A stretch of 33,881 nt of DNA from Streptomyces phaeoluteigriseus. GTDB lineage: Bacteria; Actinomycetota; Actinomycetes; Streptomycetales; Streptomycetaceae. Of this stretch, positions 1-7,627 are shown one piece after another. The notes beneath the pieces are model-generated. The model searched no databases, had not been told where the DNA came from, and worked only from the letters and a program-made list of their open reading frames with translations. The stretch is from NCBI RefSeq assembly GCF_001896135.2, contig NZ_MPOH02000012.1, positions 26,767 to 60,647 on the forward strand, read 5' to 3'. Each line of letters starts with the position of its first letter. Position 1 is the first letter of the stretch. The translations under genes and the position numbers were made by a program.

Positions 1-1
1 C

Positions 2-634
2 GACGAGCCCGGCGGGCGGACCGCGCCCGGACCGCGAGAGGTGCTCCGCACGGACCTCGCCACGCCCGGCGCCACACCCGAGACCTCCCCGTCGACCTCC
101 CCCTCCCCGTCGGCGTCCCCGTCCGCCTCGGCGTCGCCCAGCCCGAGCGCCTCACCGAGCCCCAGCCCGTCCAAGAGCACGCCGGCCGCCGCGAAGACGC
201 CCGCGCCGAGGCCCGCCACGTCACGCACACCGGTGGCGCAGGCGGCTCCGACCGACACCGGGGCGCAGGTGATCGCCCTGGTCAACAAGGAGCGGGCGGC
301 GGCAGGTTGCGGACCGCTCACCGATGACGCGAAGCTGCGGAACGCCGCGCGGGAACACTCCGAGGACATGGCCGCCCGCGACTTCTTCGACCACACCAAC
401 CCGGACGGCGCCGACCCGGGACAGCGCATCACCGCCGCGGGCTACCGCTGGTCCACCTACGGGGAGAACATAGCCAAGGGCCAGCAGAGCGCCGCGTCGG
501 TCATGACGTCCTGGATGAACAGCCCCGGACACCGTGCCAACATCCTCAACTGCGACTTCAAGAACATCGGCGTGGGCATCCACGACGCCGGCGGCGGCCC
601 CTGGTGGACGCAGAACTTCGGCGCCAAGCTGTGA
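2..634 (+). CDS. CAP-domain (SCP/PR1-like) secreted protein, 5'-partial
   Basis: The frame is open to the left edge of the window, so the gene very likely starts upstream. A GTG at 41 would give 197 residues but no signal peptide. Reading from 41, residues ~15-70 are a low-complexity Pro/Ser/Ala/Lys linker, and ~75-197 form a CAP domain. Recognisable parts are the VNKERAAAGCGPL opening, the HSEDMAARDFFDHTNPDG histidine region, GENIAKG, and the SPGHRANILNCDFKNIGVG signature, ending WWTQNFGAKL. Bacterial CAP proteins of this type are extracellular and often cell-wall associated, and their biochemical role is mostly unknown. The missing N-terminus probably carries the secretion or membrane signal. 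Family assignment is secure; function is not. Confidence 0.88.
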   Translation, partial: DEPGGRTAPGPREVLRTDLATPGATPETSPSTSPSPSASPSASASPSPSASPSPSPSKSTPAAAKTPAPRPATSRTPVAQAAPTDTGAQVIALVNKERAAAGCGPLTDDAKLRNAAREHSEDMAARDFFDHTNPDGADPGQRITAAGYRWSTYGENIAKGQQSAASVMTSWMNSPGHRANILNCDFKNIGVGIHDAGGGPWWTQNFGAKL

Positions 635-677
635 GCAGCCGCCGTACCGCCCGGCGGGCCCGGTCGCCGGCCCGCTG

Positions 678-1245
678 CCGGCGGACGCGGTGGCGCAGGT
701 GCGGCACCCGGTCGCCCTGGACCACCCGGTACGGATCCTCCAGGAGAAGCGGCGCCCGCGCCGGGCCGAAGTACCGCCTGCCCGAGCCGAACACCGCCGG
801 CACGACGTCCATCGCCACCTCTTCCACCAGGCCGAGCGCGAAGGCCTGCCCGCCGACGTCACCCGCCGACACGACGACGGCGCGGTCCCCGGCCGGCTCC
901 CTGGCCGTGGCGACCGCCCGGGTCACGTCGTCGACGAAGTGGTACGGCGCCCCGGGGGACCAGCCCTCGGGCTTCGGCCGGTGCGGCACCACGACGATGT
1001 GCCCGCCCGCCGGCGGTGACCCCTCCCAGCCGTCGGTGAGGTCGAACACCCGCCGTCCGATCACCGTCGACCCGATGTCCGTCCACAAGGGATCCAGGTG
1101 GTCGGCCGACGCCTACGACACCATCGCGCCGCCGCCGAGCGCGACCTCGCCGTTGGAGAGCCAGTCGAACAGCGGGCCCGCCTGGTCGTCCGCGTCGGGC
1201 GACGAAGCCGGCGGGTTTGCGCGCGTACCGGCCCCGCACGCGCCG
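678..1245 (-). pseudogene. Decayed dihydrofolate reductase-like (RibD C-terminal family) gene
   Basis: The minus strand encodes a recognisable DHFR/RibD-C family protein: PLFDWLSNGEVALGG, then PLWTDIGSTVIGRRVFDLTDGW, VVVPHRP, HFVDDV, AGDVGGQAFALGLVEEV and a LLEDPYRVVQGDRV end. It is broken in several ways. A TAG at 1113-1115 sits in frame between two conserved segments. The GFVA segment near 1205-1240 is in another frame from the PDADDQAG segment that should follow. The usual stop after the final RVRR (near 678) is missing, so the frame runs on into the convergent CAP gene. No good start codon is visible. A nonsense codon plus a frameshift plus a lost stop points to a genuine pseudogene rather than a single sequencing error. 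Confidence 0.75.
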
Positions 1246-1260
1246 GAACTCGTCGCGGGC

Positions 1261-2283
1261 TCAGCCGGCCGCCTCGCTCCCGATGAGGAAGACCTGCGCC
1301 CGGTTCCCACCGGTGGCACACCGCTCCGCCATGGCCGCCGCTCCCGGCTCCGCGGCCGCTCCGCGCATCCCCAGGCACAGCCCGTCGTCCAGGGCCGGGC
1401 GAAGCCGCCACTGTCCTGACCCGCCCGCGCGTTCGATGCGGAACAGCTGGGCCGACCCGCCCGCCCGGCAGTCGTCCCACGGCTCCAACGTGTCGCGGTA
1501 CGCCCCGTCGGTGAGGACGGTGAGACACCCGGTGCCGAGCTGCGGATGCCGCCACTGGATGCGGTACAGCCGGTCGTTCCGCCGCTCCAGGTACGTCCGC
1601 GGAGGCACCGCCTGGTCGCAGGGCCGCTGCACCGCGACCGTCTTGGACCGGTCGGCGCCGGTCATCCGGACGTCCCCCTCGGTCAGGCACAGGCTCGGCG
1701 CCCGCACGGGACGGATGCGGGAGTAGCCGGCGGGCGGCCCGGGGCCGGTGGCCGCGGCCGTCGACTCCGCCGAGGACGGGCTGCCCGTCTCCTTGCCGGC
1801 GGGCGCGTCGTCGTCCTCCGGCAGCAGCACCATCGCGGCCACGACCAGCAGGGCGACCGCGCAGAGCGAGGCCAGCGCGGCCGGCGACGCGGCCCACACC
1901 CGCCCGCGCCCGGCCGGAGCGCGCCGACGACGGCGTACGGGATCCCCGTCCGGTACGTCCGCCGCGGCGACGTTCTCCGGCTCGTCCCGCGGGGTTTCGT
2001 CCCCCGCCGAGGCGAGCCGCTCACGGGCGGCCAGCCAGCGGGGCAGGTCCGCTTCGGCGTCGCAGGCCCGGACCAGCGCGGTGACCAGTTCGGCGCGGGG
2101 CAGCGCCTCCCGCCGCAGCACATCGGCCACCGTGCTGCGCGCCAGGACGTCGCCGCGTCCGGCGGCCCGCTGTTCGAGCTGGCGGTACGTCAGACCGCTG
2201 CCGTCCTTCAACTGCCGCAGCAGGGCGACGTACGCGGACGCGGTACGTGCCTCGCCCGGGTTCGATCCCCCCGAGATCGTCAT
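1261..2283 (-). CDS. XRE-family regulator with a membrane span and ricin-type lectin-like C-terminus
   Basis: 340 residues from ATG at 2283; upstream in-frame codons do not look like coding sequence. Residues ~15-85 are a helix-turn-helix of the kind common in Streptomyces (YVALLRQLKDGSGLTYRQLEQ, then STVADVLRR and DLPRWLAARERL). A basic, Pro/Arg-rich stretch precedes one hydrophobic span at ~130-154 (ALASLCAVALLVVAAMVLL). An acidic Ser/Thr linker follows, then a ~160-residue domain with repeated W/C/Q patterns (GTGCLTVLTDG, RIERAGGSGQWRLRP, DDGLCLGMRG) resembling a ricin B-type or RICIN fold. The expected topology is an N-terminal DNA-binding domain in the cytoplasm and an extracellular lectin-like domain, i.e. 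a one-component membrane sensor. The lectin assignment is less certain than the HTH and the span. No Shine-Dalgarno sequence is obvious. Confidence 0.82.
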   Translation of the reverse strand: MTISGGSNPGEARTASAYVALLRQLKDGSGLTYRQLEQRAAGRGDVLARSTVADVLRREALPRAELVTALVRACDAEADLPRWLAARERLASAGDETPRDEPENVAAADVPDGDPVRRRRRAPAGRGRVWAASPAALASLCAVALLVVAAMVLLPEDDDAPAGKETGSPSSAESTAAATGPGPPAGYSRIRPVRAPSLCLTEGDVRMTGADRSKTVAVQRPCDQAVPPRTYLERRNDRLYRIQWRHPQLGTGCLTVLTDGAYRDTLEPWDDCRAGGSAQLFRIERAGGSGQWRLRPALDDGLCLGMRGAAAEPGAAAMAERCATGGNRAQVFLIGSEAAG

Positions 2284-2531
2284 GCCGTCATTGTCGTCAC
2301 AGCGGTCCCGTCCGGCAACGAGGGTCCCGGCCACATCCGGGGCTGTCCGGACCGGCCGTCCGGCGGCCGTCCGACCAGCCCGGACAGGTAAGGCGCTGTC
2401 CCGGACAGGGCAGGCGCTTGCCGGACAGCATCCGTCCGCCCAGGCTCGGTTGCTGTCGCCGGGACCGGGCCCACGGGGGTGGACCGGTCGGCGGCATCCC
2501 ACCGACGTACAGCGACGACAAGGAGTCCGGC

Positions 2532-3116
2532 ATGCGCATCGACAGCCTGCGTGCCCGCATCACCCCGCTCGCCCTCACGGCGGCCCTCCTCGGCGGTGTC
2601 ACCACCACCTCCGCCATGACCGCACCGCAGGCCCACGCGGCGGGCGGCGGCCACTACCTGTACTTCAAGAAGAACTCGGCCGACCCGATCAACTCCCGGC
2701 TGTACCTGATGAAGAGCGTGCCCAACGCGGCGGACAGGACCGTCGCCTCCTACCGAGCCGGCTCCGGCAACGGCAGCAAGAACCCGTGCGCCACCGCCAG
2801 GGGCTGGCTTCCCAACGGCAAGTACGCCGTGGAGTTCCACCGCACGAACTTCGACGGCATCATCAACGGCTATGTCATCAAGGTGTCCGACAAGCGGTGC
2901 AAGAACAACGGCGCGAGCGGCACCAAGCGCACGGAACTCTTCGTGCACAGTGAGATGAAGCCGAACGGCGGGCAGGGCCGGATCGAGTCGGAGCGCTGGG
3001 ACGGCCCGAGCGACTACTACTCCAACGGCTGCGTCAAGCTGAAGCCGGCCGACATCAAGAACCTGTTCGGCAAGGCGGGCCGCCTCGGCTGGCCGAAGAC
3101 GCTCACGGTCAAGTAG
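2532..3116 (+). CDS. Secreted L,D-transpeptidase-like (YkuD family) protein
   Basis: 194 residues. The start ATG at 2532 is set by AGGAG at 2521-2525. The N-terminus is a classic Sec signal peptide (basic MRIDSLRAR, hydrophobic core, likely cleavage after AHA near residue 36). The mature part has the YkuD pattern: WLPNGKYAVEFHRTNFDG, a histidine in LFVHSEM, and the cysteine motif SNGCVKL near residues 165-171. Known L,D-transpeptidases have S/T-H-G-C at the active site and cross-link peptidoglycan outside the membrane. Here the histidine of that motif is Asn, and the gap between the upstream His and Cys is longer than usual, so activity or substrate may differ. It is transcribed away from the XRE regulator across a 248-bp gap and is followed by a strong terminator. 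Confidence 0.75.
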   Translation: MRIDSLRARITPLALTAALLGGVTTTSAMTAPQAHAAGGGHYLYFKKNSADPINSRLYLMKSVPNAADRTVASYRAGSGNGSKNPCATARGWLPNGKYAVEFHRTNFDGIINGYVIKVSDKRCKNNGASGTKRTELFVHSEMKPNGGQGRIESERWDGPSDYYSNGCVKLKPADIKNLFGKAGRLGWPKTLTVK

Positions 3117-3148
3117 GCGGTCCGGCCGCCCCGCGCGACCGCGCACAC

Positions 3149-3184
3149 GGCACGTCCCGCCCGGACCCCCGGGCGGGACGTGCC
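3149..3184. terminator. Strong hairpin terminator between convergent genes
   Basis: A perfect 16-bp inverted repeat, GGCACGTCCCGCCCGG at 3149-3164 and its complement at 3169-3184, encloses a 4-nt loop. It lies 33 bp after the L,D-transpeptidase stop and 90 bp from the stop of the convergent cyclophilin gene, so it can serve both. There is no T-tract, as is usual in Streptomyces. Confidence 0.8.
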
Positions 3185-3274
3185 CGCGTCCGGGTCGATC
3201 CGGGGGAGACGGAAGAAGGCGATGAGCCCGGCATGGGCCGGCCGACCGTGGGACGGCCCATGGGGCACACGGGA

Positions 3275-3772
3275 TCAGAGCTGGCCGGAGGCCGAGATCG
3301 TGATCTTCGCGGAGGTGGAGCCGCTCTGCGAGCCGAGGGCCTCGATCTTCCGCACCAGTTCCATGCTGGTGTCGTCGGCGACCTCGCCGAACACCACGTG
3401 CTTGCCGTCCAGCCAGCCGGTCACGACCGTGGTGATGAAGAACTGCGAGCCGTTGCTGTTCGGGCCGGCGTTGGCCATGGACAGCAGGCCGGGCCGGTCG
3501 TGCTTGAGGGTGAAGTTCTCGTCGGCGAACTTCTCGCCGTAGATGCTCTTGCCGCCCGTACCGTCGCCGCGCGTGAAGTCGCCGCCCTGGAGCATGAAGG
3601 CGGGGATCACGCGGTGGAAGGAGGAACCGGCGTAGCCGAAGCCCTTCTCGCCCGTGGCCAGCGCGCGGAAGTTCTCCGCGGTCTTCGGCACGACGTCGTC
3701 GAACAGGTTGAAGTTGATGCGCCCGGCGGGCTCGTTGTTGATGGTGATGTCGAAATAGACCTTGGTCGTCAT
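3275..3772 (-). CDS. Cyclophilin-type peptidyl-prolyl cis-trans isomerase
   Basis: 165 residues from ATG at 3772, preceded by a purine-rich AGGATGGGGG. This is a single cytoplasmic cyclophilin domain of cyclophilin-A length, with no signal peptide. Signature segments in order are FFR-equivalent NFRALATGEKGFGYAGS, the catalytic FHRVIPAFMLQGGDF with the active-site Arg, the NSNGSQFFITT substrate groove and WLDGKHVVFGEV. The reaction is isomerisation of peptide bonds before proline during protein folding. It is monocistronic and convergent with the L,D-transpeptidase gene. Nothing is unusual. In-frame ATG codons further upstream (3854, 3886) would add sequence unlike the family. Confidence 0.95.
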   Translation of the reverse strand: MTTKVYFDITINNEPAGRINFNLFDDVVPKTAENFRALATGEKGFGYAGSSFHRVIPAFMLQGGDFTRGDGTGGKSIYGEKFADENFTLKHDRPGLLSMANAGPNSNGSQFFITTVVTGWLDGKHVVFGEVADDTSMELVRKIEALGSQSGSTSAKITISASGQL

Positions 3773-4012
3773 GCCCCCATCCTGCACGCTCCGGCGACGG
3801 CTGCCGAATCCAGCCCCCCGTGTCGGACGGAACGGCGTCGCGGACGACGCCGTGTTCATGGACGTGAACGTGTAGTGCGGGTGCATTCCGCGCCGTATGG
3901 CGTCGGCCCACCCGAAGGGCGTGGCCGTCATGGCGGGCGCACACATGTCCGGCACCTTCGTGTCCCGCCTAGCCTCCAGCCGTCGGACTTCTCGCCCCCT
4001 GGAGGCCCCTTC

Positions 4013-5458
4013 ATGGCCCTGTTTCCCGGCACCGCCCCGCCGACTCGGCCGACGAGGCGACGCACCGCCCTCGGCGCCGTCGCCCTGGCCGCCGCCGCGG
4101 CCCTGTTGCCCTCACCCGCGGACGTGGACGCCGCCGCGGCCCTCGGCTCCGCCGACGGTCACTGCGCGGGCCTCGCCCGCCTTCGGGTACCGGGCGCGGC
4201 ACACCAGCAGGCCGACTGTGTGGCCGAGTTGACCACGGCGGGCACCGTCGCCTCCGGCCACACCGACCCGGCCGACTGGGCCGGACTGACCCCCAAGGGC
4301 CTGACCGTTCCCAGCGGAGTGCCCGGAATCCAGGTCGACGGCTACTTCCCCGACACCTCCACCACCAACACCAACCACGGCTGGAACCACGACGCCCAGT
4401 TCGTCGTCCGGCTGCCCGACCGCTGGAACGGCGGCCTCGTCGTGGCCGGCACCCCCGGCAACCGCGAGCAGTACGCCAACGACCGTGCCGTCGCCGACTG
4501 GGTGCTCGCCCGCGGCTACGCCTACGCCGCCACCGACAAGGGCAACACCGGGCTCGCCTTCCACCGCGACGGCAGCCGTCCCGGCGACGCCGTCGCCGAA
4601 TGGAACACCCGGCTCACCCAGCTCACCCGCGCCGCCCGCACGGTGGTCGCCCAGCGCTACCACCGGCCGCCCGCGCGCACCCTGGCCACCGGGATGTCCA
4701 ACGGCGGCTACCTCGTGCGCTGGCAGCTCGAGAACCACCCGGAGCTGTACGACGGGGGAGTGGACTGGGAGGGCACGCTCTGGCGGGCCGAAGGCCCCAA
4801 CCTGTTCACCTTCCTGCCGTCGGCCCTGCGCCACTACCCGGCCTACGCCGCGGGCGGTCCCACCGCCGGGCAGGCGCGGGCGCGACTGCACCGGGCGGGT
4901 TTCCCGGCCGGCTCCGAGTTCCTGTGGCCGTTCCACCACCAGGTCTACTGGGACCTGACCCAGCGCATCTACCGTGAGGAGTTCGACCCCGCCTTCGACG
5001 GTGCCGTCGAGGCGGGCACGCCGTACTGCGCACCGGGTTCGGTCCCGGGCTGCGACGCCGGCTACGACTATCCGGCGCGCCCCGCCGAGGTACCCGCGGC
5101 GGTGGAGCGCATCGCGCTGACGGGCCGTATCGGCAAGCCTCTGATCACGATCCACGGCACGCTCGACGTGCTGCTGCCCATCGGCCGGGACTCCGACGTC
5201 TACGCCCGGATGGTCCGGGACGCGGGCCGCGCCGGCCTGCACCGCTACTACCGCGTCGAGGACGGCACGCACACCGACGCCCTGGTCGACGGCTTCCCCG
5301 ACCGGCTCCGTCCCCTGCTGCCCTGTCACCGCTCGGCCTTCACGGCCCTGGAGACCTGGCTCGCCACGGGCAACCGGCCGCCCGCGAGCCGTACCGTCGC
5401 GCGACCGGCGGGCGCCGACGCGGCCACCCTGCTCAGCTCCTGCCCCCTCGACGGCTGA
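4013..5458 (+). CDS. Secreted alpha/beta hydrolase, tannase/hydroxybutyrate-oligomer-hydrolase-like
   Basis: 481 residues; the ATG at 4013 follows GGAGG at 4001-4005 with ideal spacing. The N-terminus TRRRTALGAVALAAAAALL resembles a twin-arginine signal, so export may be by Tat. The mature protein shows an alpha/beta hydrolase triad: nucleophile in LATGMSNGGYLVRW (near residue 227), an aspartate in ITIHGTLDVLLPI (near 380) and a histidine in VEDGTHTDAL (near 420). The oxyanion region is LVVAGTPGNREQ. Four or more cysteines in the second half (TPYCAPGSVPGCDAG, LLPCHRS, SSCPLDG) suggest disulfides. The arrangement matches secreted tannase/feruloyl esterase or 3-hydroxybutyrate oligomer hydrolase relatives. 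I am sure of a secreted esterase-type hydrolase, not of the substrate. Confidence 0.82.
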   Translation: MALFPGTAPPTRPTRRRTALGAVALAAAAALLPSPADVDAAAALGSADGHCAGLARLRVPGAAHQQADCVAELTTAGTVASGHTDPADWAGLTPKGLTVPSGVPGIQVDGYFPDTSTTNTNHGWNHDAQFVVRLPDRWNGGLVVAGTPGNREQYANDRAVADWVLARGYAYAATDKGNTGLAFHRDGSRPGDAVAEWNTRLTQLTRAARTVVAQRYHRPPARTLATGMSNGGYLVRWQLENHPELYDGGVDWEGTLWRAEGPNLFTFLPSALRHYPAYAAGGPTAGQARARLHRAGFPAGSEFLWPFHHQVYWDLTQRIYREEFDPAFDGAVEAGTPYCAPGSVPGCDAGYDYPARPAEVPAAVERIALTGRIGKPLITIHGTLDVLLPIGRDSDVYARMVRDAGRAGLHRYYRVEDGTHTDALVDGFPDRLRPLLPCHRSAFTALETWLATGNRPPASRTVARPAGADAATLLSSCPLDG

Positions 5459-5491
5459 CCGGCGCCCGGCCGGGGAAGCCCCGCCCCCGGC

Positions 5492-5977
5492 TCAGTCGGC
5501 GAGGACGCCGTCCATCTGGCCGACCGCCTCCTTGAGGCCCTCCTCCATGCCCATGGTGATCAGCTGGTCCATCTGCTCGCGGGACTCGAAGGCGGACCGG
5601 AGCTCCATGCGCGTACCGCCGTCGTGCTCCGTCAGCCGCATGCTCACCGTGGAGGTGGGCATCGTGGGGTCGGGAGTGCCGTCCTGGTCGGCGAAGCCGT
5701 CGGTGAAGTCCAGGGACGTGGGCGGCACGACCGAGGTGACGCGCCACCAGCCGTGGTGCTTGTCGCCCTCGGGGCCCGTCATGAAGTAGGTGACCTCGCC
5801 GCCGAGGGTCAGGTCGTGGTTCTCGACGGTCGCCGGGTAGGTCGGCGGCCCCCACCAGCGCTCCAGCCGGCGGGGGTCGGCCCACAGCTGCCACACCTGC
5901 TCGGCCGGTGCGGCGAAGTCGGCCGTCAGGGTGAGGGTGAGGCTGTCGAAGTCCTTGTCCACGCTGGTCACGGTCAT
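5492..5977 (-). CDS. SRPBCC (AHSA1/START-like) domain protein
   Basis: 161 residues, one SRPBCC domain. Typical AHSA1 features are TADFAAPAEQVWQLWADPRRLERWWGPPTYPAT at the start, GGEVTYFMTGPEG in the middle, WRVTSVVPPTSLDFTDGF and the closing helix MDQLITMGMEEGLKEAVGQMD. The fold forms a hydrophobic cavity for a small ligand; no enzyme activity can be read from it. It lies 69 bp downstream of an ArsR regulator on the same strand. ArsR-SRPBCC pairs are widespread in actinobacteria and are normally co-transcribed, so both are expected to be driven by the promoter/operator at 6389-6434. Family assignment is firm; biological role is unknown. Confidence 0.9.
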   Translation of the reverse strand: MTVTSVDKDFDSLTLTLTADFAAPAEQVWQLWADPRRLERWWGPPTYPATVENHDLTLGGEVTYFMTGPEGDKHHGWWRVTSVVPPTSLDFTDGFADQDGTPDPTMPTSTVSMRLTEHDGGTRMELRSAFESREQMDQLITMGMEEGLKEAVGQMDGVLAD

Positions 5978-6046
5978 GGGTCCGGTCCTTTCCTCGGATC
6001 GTGCTCTGCGGTGCGTGCTCTCCGGTGCTCTTCGGTGTGGTGCGTA

Positions 6047-6397
6047 TCAGGGCTCCCGCGTCGGCGGTTCCCGCTCGAGCAGGGAGGACATGCGTTCCAC
6101 CCTGCCCCGCCAATGTGCTTCCAGCTCGTCGAGGGCCCGCCGTGCCCGCGCCAGGGCGTCGGGCTCGGTGCGGACGAGCTGCTCGCGTCCGCTGCGCCGC
6201 TTGGACACCAGTCCGGCCTGTTCCAACACCGTCACGTGTTTCTGTACCGCGGCGAAGCTCATCGGGTACTCCGCGGCCAGTCGCGACACCGACAGGTCGC
6301 CGCGAGCGCAGCGGCGCAGGACGTCCCGGCGGGTCGGGTCCGACAGGGCGTGGAAGAGGCGGTTCAGGCCTCCGTCATCCGCATCATCTACAACCAT
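6047..6397 (-). CDS. ArsR-family transcriptional repressor, SRPBCC-linked
   Basis: 116 residues. The winged HTH reads LFHALSDPTRRDVLRRCARGDLSVSRLAAEYPMSFAAVQKHVTVLEQAGLVSKRRSGREQLVRTEPDAL. No cysteine pair typical of metal-sensing ArsR proteins is present; the lone Cys is in the DNA-binding helix region. It belongs with the metal-independent ArsR proteins that accompany SRPBCC genes. The ATG at 6397 sits inside an 18-bp palindrome and has no Shine-Dalgarno sequence, while a good promoter ends about 8 nt upstream, so the mRNA is probably leaderless and the gene self-repressed. First gene of a two-gene operon with the SRPBCC protein. Confidence 0.9.
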   Translation of the reverse strand: MVVDDADDGGLNRLFHALSDPTRRDVLRRCARGDLSVSRLAAEYPMSFAAVQKHVTVLEQAGLVSKRRSGREQLVRTEPDALARARRALDELEAHWRGRVERMSSLLEREPPTREP

Positions 6398-6434
6398 TTG
6401 GTTGTATGTTAGTCCCTCTCACCTCTCGTGTAAA
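6389..6434 (-). promoter_or_regulatory. Promoter and overlapping palindromic operator of the arsR-SRPBCC operon
   Basis: On the minus strand, TTTACA (6429-6434) and TAACAT (6406-6411) are separated by exactly 17 bp, a good vegetative sigma-factor promoter. The predicted transcription start falls within about 2 nt of the ATG at 6397. The palindrome TACAACCATTTGGTTGTA (6389-6406; 8-bp perfect arms, 2-bp centre) starts at the edge of the -10 box and covers both the transcription start and the start codon. A repressor bound here would block initiation directly. Confidence 0.75.
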
Positions 6435-6643
6435 CCGTCTCCCCCACGCTGCGGGGTGTGCGCGCCACGGCCCGGCGGGAGAAGTCGTCCCGTCGGCGAG
6501 CGTGACAAACGGGGCGGAGCGGCCGTTGAACCTCCCATGGAACATGCCCTCTCCACAGCGGCCCCGCCGAAGCCGAACGACCGTGCAAGCTCGTGGTTGT
6601 GTGCTCGTCACGACCGCGGTCCGACGGCCGGACGGAGTCGCCG

Positions 6644-7528
6644 ATGACCGGGAGCAGGCGGGAACACCGCCTGGAATTCGAGGGGTTCACGTATCTCTGC
6701 CGGGTCGCCGAGTCGCCCGACCCGGTCACCGGGCCGCTCGTCGTGATCGGCGGCATGATGCAGGACCGCGGTTCCTGGGCCCACTACGAGAAGCTGCTGC
6801 TCGGACACGCCTCGCTGGTGACCGTGGAACTTCCCGGCTTCGGCGCGGCCGACCCGCTTCCCGCCGCGCACGGCTACGACTTCCTCGCCGCCGCCCTGCG
6901 CCACCTGCTCGTCGAACTCGACCTCCGCGACGCCAACCTGCTCGGCACGTGTTACGGCGGCGCGATCGCCCTGCGCTGCGCCCAGCGGTACCCGCAGCAC
7001 GTGTCCCGGCTGCTGCTCGGCGCGATGACGGGACGGCTGCCGCAGAACTACCTGGGCATGATCCCGCAGTGGCGGGCGATGGTGGCGGAGGACCGGCGCG
7101 ACGAACTCGCCGACAGCCTGATGGCGACGTTCGTGAAGCCGCCCGACCGGCGCATCCCGCGTCACTCCGCCGTGTGGCGGATGCTCAGCCACCAGTTCCG
7201 CACGCAGAGCGGTCAGGATCTCGCCAAGGCGTGCGACCACAACGCCCGCATGCTGCTCCACGAGTGGTACGAGCCGATCGCCCTCGACGTCCCCGCGGTG
7301 GTCTACACGGGCGAACAGGACCACCTCACCACGCCGGACCAGGGGCAGCGGCTGGCCCGCGAACTGGGCGCCCCCTTCGCGACGTTCCGCGATGCCGACC
7401 ACATGTTCACCCTGGAGCAGGACGTCGCCCACGCCGACCTCATCCTCCGGTTCTGCACCGGCCGGCCCCTGACGGGCCTTCCCTACCTCAGCCTCCTGGA
7501 GCACCCCGCCGACGCGGCCGCCGTCTGA
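6644..7528 (+). CDS. Alpha/beta hydrolase with a cysteine in the nucleophile elbow
   Basis: 294 residues; ATG at 6644 with GGAG 8-11 nt upstream. Classic alpha/beta hydrolase layout: LVVIGGMMQDRGSW (oxyanion side), LPGFGAADPL, nucleophile elbow LLGTCYGGAIALRCA near residues 100-115, acid VVYTGEQDHLTTPDQ near 230, and histidine FRDADHMFTLEQD near 250. The elbow is G-x-C-x-G instead of G-x-S-x-G, so the nucleophile would be cysteine, as in dienelactone hydrolases, though the rest does not look like a dienelactone hydrolase. There is no signal peptide, so it is cytoplasmic. It is followed by a terminator and then an SDR gene on the same strand. The substrate is unknown; a thioesterase or acyltransferase role is possible. 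Confidence 0.85.
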   Translation: MTGSRREHRLEFEGFTYLCRVAESPDPVTGPLVVIGGMMQDRGSWAHYEKLLLGHASLVTVELPGFGAADPLPAAHGYDFLAAALRHLLVELDLRDANLLGTCYGGAIALRCAQRYPQHVSRLLLGAMTGRLPQNYLGMIPQWRAMVAEDRRDELADSLMATFVKPPDRRIPRHSAVWRMLSHQFRTQSGQDLAKACDHNARMLLHEWYEPIALDVPAVVYTGEQDHLTTPDQGQRLARELGAPFATFRDADHMFTLEQDVAHADLILRFCTGRPLTGLPYLSLLEHPADAAAV

Positions 7529-7559
7529 CGTGTGCCACCGCCTCCCGGCCCGCCGTACC

Positions 7560-7585
7560 GGGGGCGGCGGACGGCCGCCGCCCCC
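7560..7585 (+). terminator. Hairpin terminator after the alpha/beta hydrolase
   Basis: GGGGGCGGCGG at 7560-7570 pairs perfectly with 7575-7585 across an ACGG tetraloop, 32 bp after the hydrolase stop codon. It separates that gene from the SDR gene, which has its own promoter-like hexamer. Confidence 0.65.
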
Positions 7586-7615
7586 ACCCGGTGCCGACGC
7601 CGTCGAGTCGGCCTC

Positions 7616-7621
7616 TAGGGT
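7616..7621 (+). promoter_or_regulatory. Candidate -10 box (TAGGGT) for a leaderless SDR transcript
   Basis: TAGGGT fits TAnnnT and ends 6 nt before the ATG at 7628. No Shine-Dalgarno sequence fits between them, so transcription would start at or next to the start codon. No convincing -35 box is visible. Confidence 0.4.
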
Positions 7622-7627
7622 GCCGTC

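Noticed and set aside
4112..5329. A 405-codon minus-strand frame rich in Gly and Val opposite the secreted hydrolase
   Set aside because: Gly/Val/Ala-rich text is what the antisense of a high-GC gene gives; the plus-strand gene has a signal peptide, ribosome site and catalytic triad.
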